Source: Paenibacillus macerans (GTDB lineage: Bacteria; Bacillota; Bacilli; Paenibacillales; Paenibacillaceae). From it: DNA of 64,000 bases. The stretch spans positions 1 to 64,000 of the forward strand of contig NZ_JAMBOE010000005.1 of NCBI RefSeq assembly GCF_023715465.1, in the 5' to 3' direction. Made by a program: the position numbers and the translations under genes. Every line of letters starts with the position of its first letter. Position 1 is the stretch's first letter. Below are positions 56,710 to 64,000 of the stretch, piece after piece. The notes under the pieces were generated by a model. The model saw only the letters and a list, made by a program, of their open reading frames with translations, had not been told where the DNA came from and searched no databases.

Positions 56710-57831
56710 TTAAGCTTTCACATGAGCGCGGTGTTCTTTGCGTCCGGGAATTTCTCCGGTCGCTTCGTACACTTCCACGATATGGTCGATTTCTTTTTTC
56801 AATTCGTTAAGCAGTTCCGCTTCCGGCACCTTGCGGATCATTTCGCCGTAACGGAACAAAAGACCCTCGCCCCGGGCACCGGCGATGCCGATGTCGGCTT
56901 CCCGCGCTTCGCCCGGCCCGTTGACCGCGCAGCCGAGCACGGACACCTTGATCGGAACCTTCAGGTTCGCAATGTACGCCTCCACTTCGTTGGCGATGGA
57001 AAACAGATCGATATCCAGCCGGCCGCAGGTCGGGCAGGACACCAATGTGGCCGCATTAGTGATCAGACCAAAGGTTTTGAGCAGTTCGCGGGCGACCTTC
57101 ACTTCCTCCACCGGGTCGGCGCTCAGCGAGATGCGCAGCGTCGAGCCGATGCCCATCGACAGCAGCGCGCCGATGCCGGCCGCGCTCTTCACGGTCCCCG
57201 AAAACAGCGTTCCGGCTTCCGTAATCCCCAAATGCAGCGGATAAGGAATTACTTCCGCCGCTTTCGAATAAGCCGCGATCGCCATCGGGACGTCAGAGGC
57301 CTTCAGCGACACGATGATGTCGTGGAAGTCCAATTCCTCCAGGATGCCGATATGGAACAAGGCGCTTTCCACCATCGCTTCTGGCGTCGGATAGCCGTAT
57401 TTCTCCAGCAGATGGTTCTCCAGCGACCCGGCGTTGACGCCGATTCGGATGGGGATCCCCCGTTCCTTGCAGGCCTTGACAACAGCTTCCACTTTCTCGC
57501 GGCGTCCGATATTCCCCGGATTGATCCGCACCTTGTCGATGCCATTCTCGATCGCCATAAGCGCCAGCTTGTAATTGAAATGGATGTCGGCGACGAGCGG
57601 GATATGGATTTGCTTCTTGATTTCCTTGATCGCCGCAGCCGCTTCCTCATTATTCACCGTCACGCGCACCAGTTGGCAGCCCGCTTCCTCCAAACGATGG
57701 ATCTCGGCTACCGTGGCGGCCACATCCGCCGTTTTGGTCGTGCACATGCTTTGGATGATAACTTCGTTGCTGCCGCCGATCGTCAGATTTCCGACTTTGA
57801 CCGGCCGCGTATCTTGTCTCAAGAATGTCAT
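56710..57831 (-). CDS. ispG: 4-hydroxy-3-methylbut-2-en-1-yl diphosphate synthase
   Basis: A 373-residue iron-sulfur enzyme of the MEP isoprenoid pathway (formerly gcpE). The TIM-barrel part starts [19 protein letters not shown], and the cluster cysteines lie in [11 protein letters not shown] and [21 protein letters not shown] 57831 is chosen because GGGAGAG lies seven bases upstream; longer in-frame starts have no homology. It sits between clpX and lonB, which in B. subtilis are adjacent, so its place here is unusual. Confidence 0.96.
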   Translation of the reverse strand: MTFLRQDTRPVKVGNLTIGGSNEVIIQSMCTTKTADVAATVAEIHRLEEAGCQLVRVTVNNEEAAAAIKEIKKQIHIPLVADIHFNYKLALMAIENGIDKVRINPGNIGRREKVEAVVKACKERGIPIRIGVNAGSLENHLLEKYGYPTPEAMVESALFHIGILEELDFHDIIVSLKASDVPMAIAAYSKAAEVIPYPLHLGITEAGTLFSGTVKSAAGIGALLSMGIGSTLRISLSADPVEEVKVARELLKTFGLITNAATLVSCPTCGRLDIDLFSIANEVEAYIANLKVPIKVSVLGCAVNGPGEAREADIGIAGARGEGLLFRYGEMIRKVPEAELLNELKKEIDHIVEVYEATGEIPGRKEHRAHVKA

Positions 57832-57950
57832 ATCAGGTCTCTCCCAAACGATCAAAGCTCCACCCCTGCGAAAAACGCTTAAAAAACGCCATTCCGCAAA
57901 GGTGGAGAACCTTGACATCTATTTTGTCGCGCTATCCGGCTTTATCAGCC

Positions 57951-59207
57951 TTACGCGCTCTCTTCCTGCTTTTTGTTTTTCTTCGTGGCCAGCTCCGGCG
58001 CAGTTTTCTCCACGACGACTTTTTCGGTGATGACACAGTCCGAAATATCGTCGCGGGACGGCACTTCATACATCACGTCCAGCATAATGCCTTCGATGAT
58101 GGCGCGAAGTCCGCGCGCACCGGTGTTGCGTTTGATCGCTTCGCGCGCAATCGCCTCAAGCGCTTTGGACTCAAACGTCAAATTGACGTTGTCGAGCTCA
58201 AGCAGCTTCTGATACTGTTTGACCAGCGCGTTTTTCGGTTCGGACAAAATCCGTACGAGCGTCTTTTCGTCCAGCGGCTCGAGCGTCGAGATGACCGGCA
58301 AACGCCCTACGAATTCCGGAATCAACCCGAACTTGAGCAAATCTTCCGGCAGCACCATCGACAAATATTCGCCCGGCTTCAGGTCTTTTTGGCCGTCGTT
58401 TACGGCGTTGAAGCCGATCACTTTTTTGCCGATCCGGCGTTTGATCATCTGCTCCAGGCCGTCGAACGCGCCGCCGCAAATGAACAAAATGTTCGTCGTA
58501 TCGATTTGGATAAATTCCTGATGCGGATGTTTGCGACCGCCTTGCGGAGGAACCGAAGCCACGGTGCCCTCCAAAATTTTCAACAGCGCCTGCTGAACGC
58601 CTTCGCCGGAGACGTCGCGGGTAATGGACGGATTCTCCGATTTGCGCGCCACTTTATCGATTTCGTCGATATAGATGATGCCGCGTTCCGCTTTTTCCAC
58701 ATCATAATCGGCCGCTTGAATCAGCTTCAGCAAAATATTCTCCACGTCTTCGCCGACATACCCGGCTTCCGTGAGGGAAGTCGCATCGGCGATCGCGAAC
58801 GGAACGTTCAAAATTTTCGCCATCGTTTGCGCGAGCAGCGTTTTGCCGGAACCGGTCGGTCCGAGCAGCAGGATGTTGCTCTTTTGCAGCTCCACGTCTT
58901 CGATCTTGCTTTGCGTGTTGATCCGTTTGTAATGATTGTAAACCGCTACGGACAACGATTTCTTCGCCTGCTCCTGGCCGATGACGTACTGATCCAAAAT
59001 ATCGCGGATTTCCTTCGGTTTCGGGATTTCCTTGAGATCCAGCTCCTCTTCGTGCCCGAGTTCCTCCTCCACGATTTCCGTGCACAGCTCGATGCACTCG
59101 TCGCATATATAAACGCCGGGTCCGGCTACAAGCTTGCGTACCTGCTCCTGCGATTTGCCGCAGAAAGAGCATTTCAGTTGTCCTTTTTCGTCATTGAATT
59201 TAAACAT
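57951..59207 (-). CDS. clpX: ClpX ATPase subunit of ClpXP
   Basis: A 418-residue AAA+ unfoldase. An N-terminal C4 zinc finger (C13, C16, C35, C38) is followed by Walker [14 protein letters not shown], Walker [15 protein letters not shown], and the IGF-type loop for ClpP docking ([10 protein letters not shown]). It feeds tagged or regulatory proteins to ClpP, encoded just upstream. Confidence 0.98.
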   Translation of the reverse strand: MFKFNDEKGQLKCSFCGKSQEQVRKLVAGPGVYICDECIELCTEIVEEELGHEEELDLKEIPKPKEIRDILDQYVIGQEQAKKSLSVAVYNHYKRINTQSKIEDVELQKSNILLLGPTGSGKTLLAQTMAKILNVPFAIADATSLTEAGYVGEDVENILLKLIQAADYDVEKAERGIIYIDEIDKVARKSENPSITRDVSGEGVQQALLKILEGTVASVPPQGGRKHPHQEFIQIDTTNILFICGGAFDGLEQMIKRRIGKKVIGFNAVNDGQKDLKPGEYLSMVLPEDLLKFGLIPEFVGRLPVISTLEPLDEKTLVRILSEPKNALVKQYQKLLELDNVNLTFESKALEAIAREAIKRNTGARGLRAIIEGIMLDVMYEVPSRDDISDCVITEKVVVEKTAPELATKKNKKQEESA

Positions 59208-59226
59208 GTAAACACCCCTTTATGAT

Positions 59227-59811
59227 TTAATGGGCTGATGTGATGACCTTGTCGATAATCCCGTAGTCCTTAGCCTCTTCCGCGCTCATGAAGAAGTCAC
59301 GGTCTGTATCGCGCTCGATTTTCTCAAGGGGTTGACCCGTTCGCTCTACATAAATCTGGTTGAGCTTCTGTCTCGTCTTGATAATCCAGTCGGCATGAAT
59401 TTTAATATCCGTCGCCTGACCGCGAACGCCTCCAAGCGGCTGATGAATCATGACTTCACTGTTGGGCAGAGCAAAACGTTTGCCAGGCGCCCCGGCCGTA
59501 AGGAGCAGCGATCCCATGCTCGCAGCCATTCCTACGCAGATCGTGGACACGTCAGGCTTGATGTATTGCATCGTATCATATATCCCCATCCCCGCAGTGA
59601 CTGAACCACCCGGCGAATTAATGTACAGGTGAATATCTTTCTCAGGATCTTCGGCCGCCAAAAACAACAGTTGGGCAATCACGAGATTGGCAACTTCATC
59701 ATCAATAGCGTTGCTGAGAAAAATGATGCGATCTTTAAGAAGTCTTGAATAGATGTCGTAAGATCGTTCTCCCCGATTCGTTTGTTCTACGACCATAGGT
59801 ACCAGACTCAT
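59227..59811 (-). CDS. clpP: ClpP protease subunit
   Basis: A 194-residue serine protease with the catalytic triad S98 (VGMAASMGS), H123 (MIHQPLGG) and D172 (ERDTDRDFF). The clpP-clpX pair 19 bp apart looks co-transcribed; in B. subtilis clpP is separate and clpX follows tig. Start ATG has AAAGAGG eight bases upstream. Confidence 0.98.
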   Translation of the reverse strand: MSLVPMVVEQTNRGERSYDIYSRLLKDRIIFLSNAIDDEVANLVIAQLLFLAAEDPEKDIHLYINSPGGSVTAGMGIYDTMQYIKPDVSTICVGMAASMGSLLLTAGAPGKRFALPNSEVMIHQPLGGVRGQATDIKIHADWIIKTRQKLNQIYVERTGQPLEKIERDTDRDFFMSAEEAKDYGIIDKVITSAH

Positions 59812-59860
59812 GCGACCAACCTCTTTTCTTTATCAATTTTCCTTTCCGGTTTACAGAAAC

Positions 59861-59889
59861 ATTCTACCATGTTCAAAGCCTCATGTCAT
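59861..59889 (-). promoter_or_regulatory. Promoter of clpP-clpX
   Basis: On the minus strand there is a -35 ATGACA (59884-59889), a 17-bp spacer and a -10 TAGAAT (59861-59866). A second TATATAAT lies about 60 bp upstream and may be another promoter. No good CtsR heptad repeat is seen. Confidence 0.55.
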
Positions 59890-59991
59890 TTTTCACACGA
59901 TACAGTTTATGTTGACTTTTACACATTATATAACCGCCGGCCTGTCCGATGCCAAATGGAAATAAATGTATCGGCAAATGATGAAAAATTA

Positions 59992-60015
59992 AGGCACGCA
60001 TTTGTATACGTGCCC
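59992..60015 (-). terminator. tig terminator
   Basis: An 8-9 bp stem (AGGGCACG / CGTGCCT) with ATTTTTC after it on the minus strand, about 70 bp downstream of the tig stop. Confidence 0.75.
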
Positions 60016-60082
60016 TAACGTTTATCTTGATGTATTTCATAGAAGGCTTATCTGTCTGCAACCGGGAATGCCTCGCGTTAGA

Positions 60083-61525
60083 CTATTCCTCGTCCTTAGC
60101 CTCTTCCGCTTCTTTTTTGTCGGCGTCAGCGTCGGCATCGGCTTTCGCTTCAGCTGCCTTCGTCGATTTTTTCGTCGTTTTCTTGGCTGCCGGTTTGCTT
60201 GCTTCCTTCTCTTTCGGCGTTTCCGCTTGCTCGGCCGGCACTTCCTTGCTGTTCTCCAGCAGGAATTCGATCGTCTTGCGGATCAGAATTTCATCATTCA
60301 AGCTGTCCAGCGAACGGTTGGCCGCCAAAATGTTGCGGATTTCTTCCGGTGTACGTTTATAAGCTTCGGCCATTTCCGCCAGCTGTTTGTCGACGTCTTC
60401 CTCCGCCACTTTAATGTCTTCGGCTTTGGCGATTTGTTCCAGCACCAGATTGTTGCGAACGCGTTTTTCCGCGTCGTCCTTCATTTGGGCTCTCAGATCG
60501 TCAACGGTTTGGCCGGAAAAGTTCATGTACAATTCCAGATTCATACCTTGGGAACGGAGGCGGTTGTCGAAATCGCGCACCATGTTTTCCACTTCATTGT
60601 TGACCATCGCTTCCGGAATTTCCACTTCCGCGCTTTCGCCGATTTTGTCAACGAGAGCCGCTTCACGGGCGCCCTTCGCTTCTTGTTCCTTGTGGCTTTG
60701 CAGTTGCTTCTTCAAGTCTTCTTTAAACTCGTCCAGCGTATCGAATTCGCTGACATCCTTGGCAAATTCGTCGTCAAGCTCAGGGAGCTGTTTGCGTTTG
60801 ATCTCATGAACTTTAACTTTAAATACGGCTTCCTTGCCGGCCAAATCTTCAGTATGGTAAGTTTCCGGGAAAGTTACGGTAATGTCCTTGAAATCACCGG
60901 TAGCCATTCCAACGACTTGATCCTCGAAGCCAGGGATAAACGAATTGCTTCCAAGCTCCAGGGAATGACGCTCTGCCTGGCCGCCTTCAAACGGAACGCC
61001 GTCAACGAAACCCTCGAAATCGATAACAGCGATATCACCATTCTTCGCGGCTTCTTCGTCGATAACAATCAGTTCGGCATGACGCTGTTGCAGACGCTCA
61101 AGCTCCTCGTTCAGCTCATCTTCGGTAACTTCCGCGCTGACCGCCGGCACTTCCACGCCTTTGTAATCGCCAAGCTTCACTTCCGGTTTAACCGTCACTT
61201 TCGCTTTGAACTTGAACGCTTGCCCTTTTTCAAACTGCTCAACGTCCACTTCGGGACGATCCACCGGGAAAATGTTCGTTTGATCGACGGCTTCGCTATA
61301 TACTTCAGGGAGCAAAATGTCGATGGCGTCTTGATACAGACTTTCTACGCCGAAACGGGCTTCAAAGATCGGACGAGGCACCTTGCCTTTACGGAATCCA
61401 GGTACATTCGCTCTTTTCACCACTTTTTGAAACGCTTTATCAAGTGCGGCGGCTACACGTTCCGCCTCCACTTCGACCTCGAGAACGCCGAGGTTCTTCT
61501 CTATCTTTTCCCAGGTTGCTTTCAT
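60083..61525 (-). CDS. tig: Trigger factor
   Basis: A 480-residue ribosome-associated chaperone: N-terminal ribosome-binding domain with the GFRKGKVP signature (residues ~43-50), a PPIase (FKBP) domain at ~150-245, and a C-terminal chaperone domain. The last ~55 residues are a low-complexity Lys/Ala/Asp/Glu tail (KPAAKKTTKKSTKAAEAKAD...), longer than in B. subtilis (424 residues). ATG 61525 is used as GGAGGGG lies ten bases upstream. Confidence 0.97.
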   Translation of the reverse strand: MKATWEKIEKNLGVLEVEVEAERVAAALDKAFQKVVKRANVPGFRKGKVPRPIFEARFGVESLYQDAIDILLPEVYSEAVDQTNIFPVDRPEVDVEQFEKGQAFKFKAKVTVKPEVKLGDYKGVEVPAVSAEVTEDELNEELERLQQRHAELIVIDEEAAKNGDIAVIDFEGFVDGVPFEGGQAERHSLELGSNSFIPGFEDQVVGMATGDFKDITVTFPETYHTEDLAGKEAVFKVKVHEIKRKQLPELDDEFAKDVSEFDTLDEFKEDLKKQLQSHKEQEAKGAREAALVDKIGESAEVEIPEAMVNNEVENMVRDFDNRLRSQGMNLELYMNFSGQTVDDLRAQMKDDAEKRVRNNLVLEQIAKAEDIKVAEEDVDKQLAEMAEAYKRTPEEIRNILAANRSLDSLNDEILIRKTIEFLLENSKEVPAEQAETPKEKEASKPAAKKTTKKSTKAAEAKADADADADKKEAEEAKDEE

Positions 61526-61644
61526 TTTATGCCTTCCCCTCCAAATTTCACATATACTAAAATACTGAAACCGAATCGCGTATAAAGCAGCTATCATGGT
61601 TCCAGTATAGCTGTCCCTATGAACACGATCAGAATAACCATTAT

Positions 61645-61673
61645 ATTATAAACAACAATACATCTTTTTACAA
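61645..61673 (-). promoter_or_regulatory. Sigma-A promoter of tig
   Basis: On the minus strand there is a -35 TTGTAA (61668-61673), a 17-bp spacer and a perfect -10 TATAAT (61645-61650), between the ysoA-like stop and tig. Confidence 0.7.
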
Positions 61674-61705
61674 GAGCCGATCGTAGAGCCAATAATTCCC
61701 CGTGC

Positions 61706-62626
61706 CTATCTTTCTTGAACACCGCTCACCGCCAAAAAAAGGCGGATCGACCGGCAAACCTGCTCAAAGCGAAGTCTATGCTCATCGGTAATCCCGTACA
61801 ACGCGCGGATTTCCTCGTCGGTTTTTCCGTCCGGCAGGCTGTCCGCGACCAGTTGATGAAGCGCCGCCGCCCAAATATCAATGACCGTATCGTCGCCATC
61901 GATCAATGAACGATAGTCCCTCCCGCCGTACAACCCCATAACAATTTGCGACCACAGCTCCTGGGCAAAATAAAACAAAGTAGGATCGTGCACCTGCGTC
62001 TGCTCCCCCACCCTTTCGAGCACCTCCTGCACGGCCGGAGGAAATTCATCGGGTTTCAGCGGAACCGATTCGATTTCAATCTCCACCTTTTCCCCGGCGC
62101 GCATCATGGAAAGCGTTCCCTGCGTGCCGCGGCGGCGCAGCGTTTGCAGCACCCGATACTGAAGCAACGGATGGAGTTCCTCTTGATGCAACCATTCGAT
62201 CAGCGCTTCGTCCACTTCCGGCCGGTTCAAATATGCAAGCTGGTCCAAAGCCAAAAGCGTCTGCTCCGACAACGGTTTATCCATTACCGCGCTCAGCAGT
62301 TTGCTGGCATAATTCTGGTCCTGTTCAAGCTTCGCCTCGACATGCCGTCTGGCCAGCGATTCCTCCGTTTCAGGACCGTAATCTTCCGCGTCCGGGGATC
62401 CGTTCTGAAGCCCGGGAAAAGCTTCGGTAAGCCAGTCCAGCAACGCCCGCCATTCTTCATAATGGCGCGGGTCTTCCCCCTGGCACTGCAGCAAAAATCT
62501 CAAGAGATCCGCAGCTTCCCCGTATCTCTCGGTTTCCAGCATCCGGGTCAGCTCAATCTGGTAGTAATCAAGCGTTTTCGGAAACAATACGATGTTGTCT
62601 TTCTCATCGGGTCGAAAATGGCTGAT
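61706..62626 (-). CDS. ysoA: YsoA-like protein; start probably non-canonical ATC
   Basis: About 306 residues, helical, with TPR-like repeats (for example TRMLETERYGEAADLLRFLL); position upstream of tig matches ysoA of B. subtilis, a protein of unknown function. No ATG, GTG or TTG lies at proper distance from the perfect RBS AAAGGAGGTG (about 62632-62641). In frame, the only suitably placed codon is ATC at 62624-62626, six bases from AGGAGGT; an in-frame TTG lies about 40 bases after the RBS. More upstream in-frame starts fall inside the promoter. Either translation starts at ATC (as infC uses ATT), or an ATG was mutated, or there is a base error. Confidence 0.75.
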   Translation of the reverse strand: MSHFRPDEKDNIVLFPKTLDYYQIELTRMLETERYGEAADLLRFLLQCQGEDPRHYEEWRALLDWLTEAFPGLQNGSPDAEDYGPETEESLARRHVEAKLEQDQNYASKLLSAVMDKPLSEQTLLALDQLAYLNRPEVDEALIEWLHQEELHPLLQYRVLQTLRRRGTQGTLSMMRAGEKVEIEIESVPLKPDEFPPAVQEVLERVGEQTQVHDPTLFYFAQELWSQIVMGLYGGRDYRSLIDGDDTVIDIWAAALHQLVADSLPDGKTDEEIRALYGITDEHRLRFEQVCRSIRLFLAVSGVQER

Positions 62627-62663
62627 AAGGGCACCTCCTTTCTTCCGCGCTACATTAATTGAG

Positions 62664-62691
62664 ATTATAGCATAGACCCGGTCCAAGGCAA
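62664..62691 (-). promoter_or_regulatory. Promoter of the ysoA-like gene
   Basis: On the minus strand there is a -35 TTGCCT (62686-62691), a 16-bp spacer and a perfect -10 TATAAT (62664-62669), giving a start near 62657 and so excluding coding starts upstream of that. Confidence 0.65.
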
Positions 62692-62796
62692 AAATCCTGG
62701 AGAAAAAGCTGGGTCCAAAACGGCGGGACGCTGATCTGTTGACTTTAAAAGAATCGATTGGCCACCAGAACTTGCGGAAATTTTCCAGACAGCAAA

Positions 62797-62818
62797 AAAG
62801 CTCTCCGCAGAGAGCTTT
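62797..62818 (-). terminator. tRNA-Arg terminator
   Basis: A 9-bp stem (AAGCTCTCT / GGAGAGCTT region, loop GC) flanked by A- and T-runs, directly after the tRNA gene. Confidence 0.85.
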
Positions 62819-62825
62819 TTTTACA

Positions 62826-62899
<74 letters not shown>

Positions 62900-63217
62900 A
62901 TAATGGAATGAAATTTTACAAGCAAAAATTATTCTATCACAAGATATTTGAGTTAGCAATATCAATTTTACATTTGAGAGCTGTTTTTCGGCTCACCTCG
63001 GGATGATCCCCCCCTAGGGGGGGCGTTGAGCAAGTGTTTATGCTTCCTTACCGCGATGTCGCCGCCAATAAAGCAGTCACGAAAAACCGCACCCTTCCGA
63101 AATGGCTGCGGGATGCTGCTGCTGATGCAGGCCTAACTTTTAGCGGGTCTTTTCTCTAATGTGATTTAGGATATGATTATGCCATTTTTTGTCAAGCGGA
63201 ACTTTAAGCGCGAAGCT
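62900..63217. other. Intergenic region tRNA-hydrolase with G7/C7 palindrome
   Basis: No gene supported. It contains the perfect palindrome CCCCCCCTAGGGGGGG (63008-63023). Nothing else recognisable. Confidence 0.5.
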
Positions 63218-64000
63218 TCATAATTTGCCCAGCGCCTCTTCCACCCTGTCCAGCCATTCGTTAACCAGCGCATCGAAAACATTCTTCTGCTCGATCTGCA
63301 GATTATGCCCTGCCCGATCCAGAACGGCAAACGTGCCGCGCGGAAATAAATCCAGCAGGCGAAGCGCATCCGCATATCCTACCGACGCATCCTGCCTTCC
63401 AAGCAGGAATAGCGCCGGGCCCATAAATTCCCGATCAACCGGAAAAGAAAATCCGTAATTCGCCTTGATTTTGGCCAAAAAAGCTTCATCTGCGATTTTA
63501 CAGCCCGCAGCAATTTCATCCGCATATCTTGTCCAAGTGTACCGGTCCAATACGACTCCCATCGATCTGAAGTCTTCGTATTCTTCCTTGCCAAGCGCGG
63601 ACGCCAATTCCGGATCCTCATGGAAAATCGTATGTACGGGCAAAATCCGGTCTTCCTTTTCCGGTACGATCATCGGGCAAATCAAAGCCGCTCCCTCAAC
63701 CCGTTCAGGCAGCCGGGCGATAATTCCCCTCGTCAAATAACCCCCGTACGACTGCCCGGCGATAAGAAAACGGGAATCGGGAATGACTTTATCTATAAAC
63801 TGCAGCACCGCTTCAAGCATTTCGTCCGTACCGGCAATTTCCTCATAGTCCCTGCTCTGACCCATCCCCGGCAGGTCGACATAAATCCTCCTCCACCCCG
63901 GTCTTCCGGAAAAAACGGGCTCCATACAGCCGCTCATTAGCCGGTGGTCCGGCGTAAATCCGTGGATCATCAGGATGGGCCGCCCTGTCCCGATCTCCTC
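63218..64000 (-). CDS. Alpha/beta hydrolase, partial (N-terminus beyond window)
   Basis: At least 260 residues of an alpha/beta-hydrolase-fold enzyme. The oxyanion region LMIHGFTPDHRLM, nucleophile elbow GQSYGG with the catalytic Ser, the Asp in FLLGRQDASVGY and the His in LDRAGHNLQIE form a complete triad. The reading frame stays open to the window edge (GTGRPILMIHG precedes the internal ATG at 63970), so the true start lies outside. Substrate unknown; it stands alone. Confidence 0.85.
   Translation of the reverse strand, partial: EEIGTGRPILMIHGFTPDHRLMSGCMEPVFSGRPGWRRIYVDLPGMGQSRDYEEIAGTDEMLEAVLQFIDKVIPDSRFLIAGQSYGGYLTRGIIARLPERVEGAALICPMIVPEKEDRILPVHTIFHEDPELASALGKEEYEDFRSMGVVLDRYTWTRYADEIAAGCKIADEAFLAKIKANYGFSFPVDREFMGPALFLLGRQDASVGYADALRLLDLFPRGTFAVLDRAGHNLQIEQKNVFDALVNEWLDRVEEALGKL

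Noticed and set aside
56695..57882. 395-codon open frame on the + strand
   Set aside because: Antisense to ispG; His/Arg/Phe-rich shadow without recognisable domain.
57825..59225. 466-codon open frame on the + strand
   Set aside because: Antisense to clpX, whose motifs are complete; no RBS and atypical composition.
59812..59960. CtsR operator upstream of clpP
   Set aside because: No tandem GGTCAAA heptads; the closest match, AAGTCAAC, stands alone.
60002..61585. 527-codon open frame on the + strand
   Set aside because: It is the mirror of tig. The product is low-complexity Phe/Arg/Leu-rich with no family motif, as arises opposite high-GC coding sequence.

Overview
The window comes from an endospore-forming Firmicute, most likely Paenibacillus or a close relative. 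This rests on the sporulation genes (safA-, spoIVFA/B-, spo0B-, spoIIB- and spoVID-like), on Bacillales gene order around obg, mreBCD/minCD, hem and lon/clpX/tig, on strong AGGAGG ribosome binding sites with many GTG/TTG starts, and on an intermediate-to-high GC content. Every gene I can support lies on the minus strand, so transcription runs from high to low coordinates.

Layout in transcription order, right to left. 64.0-61.7 kb: a partial alpha/beta hydrolase, tRNA-Arg(UCU) and a YsoA-like gene with no ordinary start codon. 61.5-50.6 kb: protein quality control (tig, clpP, clpX, lonB, lonA), the isoprenoid gene ispG, the GTPase gene ysxC and an unrecognised conserved gene. 50.4-43.3 kb: a carbohydrate island with a membrane-anchored AraC-type regulator, two ABC permeases, a lipoprotein binding protein and a GH130 enzyme. 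It separates ysxC/lon from hemA, which are neighbours in Bacillus subtilis. 42.9-34.0 kb: speD, then the tetrapyrrole genes hemA, sirC, hemC, a cobA-hemD fusion, hemB and hemL, then a pseudouridine synthase. 33.4-26.0 kb: spoVID, then valS-folC-murC behind a valine T-box leader. 25.5-24.6 kb: an IS1595-type transposase homolog that has lost its catalytic residues and sits behind a promoter carrying two LexA-like boxes. 23.9-15.5 kb: spoIIB-like, maf, radC, mreBCD, minCD and rodA (septation, cell shape and envelope). 15.2-12.1 kb: spoIVFA/B behind a sigma-E-type promoter, then an RNase E/G gene. 11.9-8.7 kb: rplU-prp-rpmA, spo0B and obgE. 8.5-2.9 kb: a compact amino-acid operon (ACT regulator, hom, thrC, thrB, pheA, ilvE). 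2.7-0.9 kb: a safA-like coat gene. 0.7-0 kb: tandem rrn promoters and the 5' end of 16S rRNA.

Several non-coding structures stand out. A ~167-bp MITE-like element occurs twice in opposite orientations, each copy abutting a stop codon, with a compensatory change in an internal hairpin. A second intergenic repeat family has at least three same-orientation copies. There is a 13-bp tandem repeat, and a perfect 12-bp inverted repeat inside mreC. The least ordinary signal is the SOS-type promoter in front of the inactive-looking transposase homolog.
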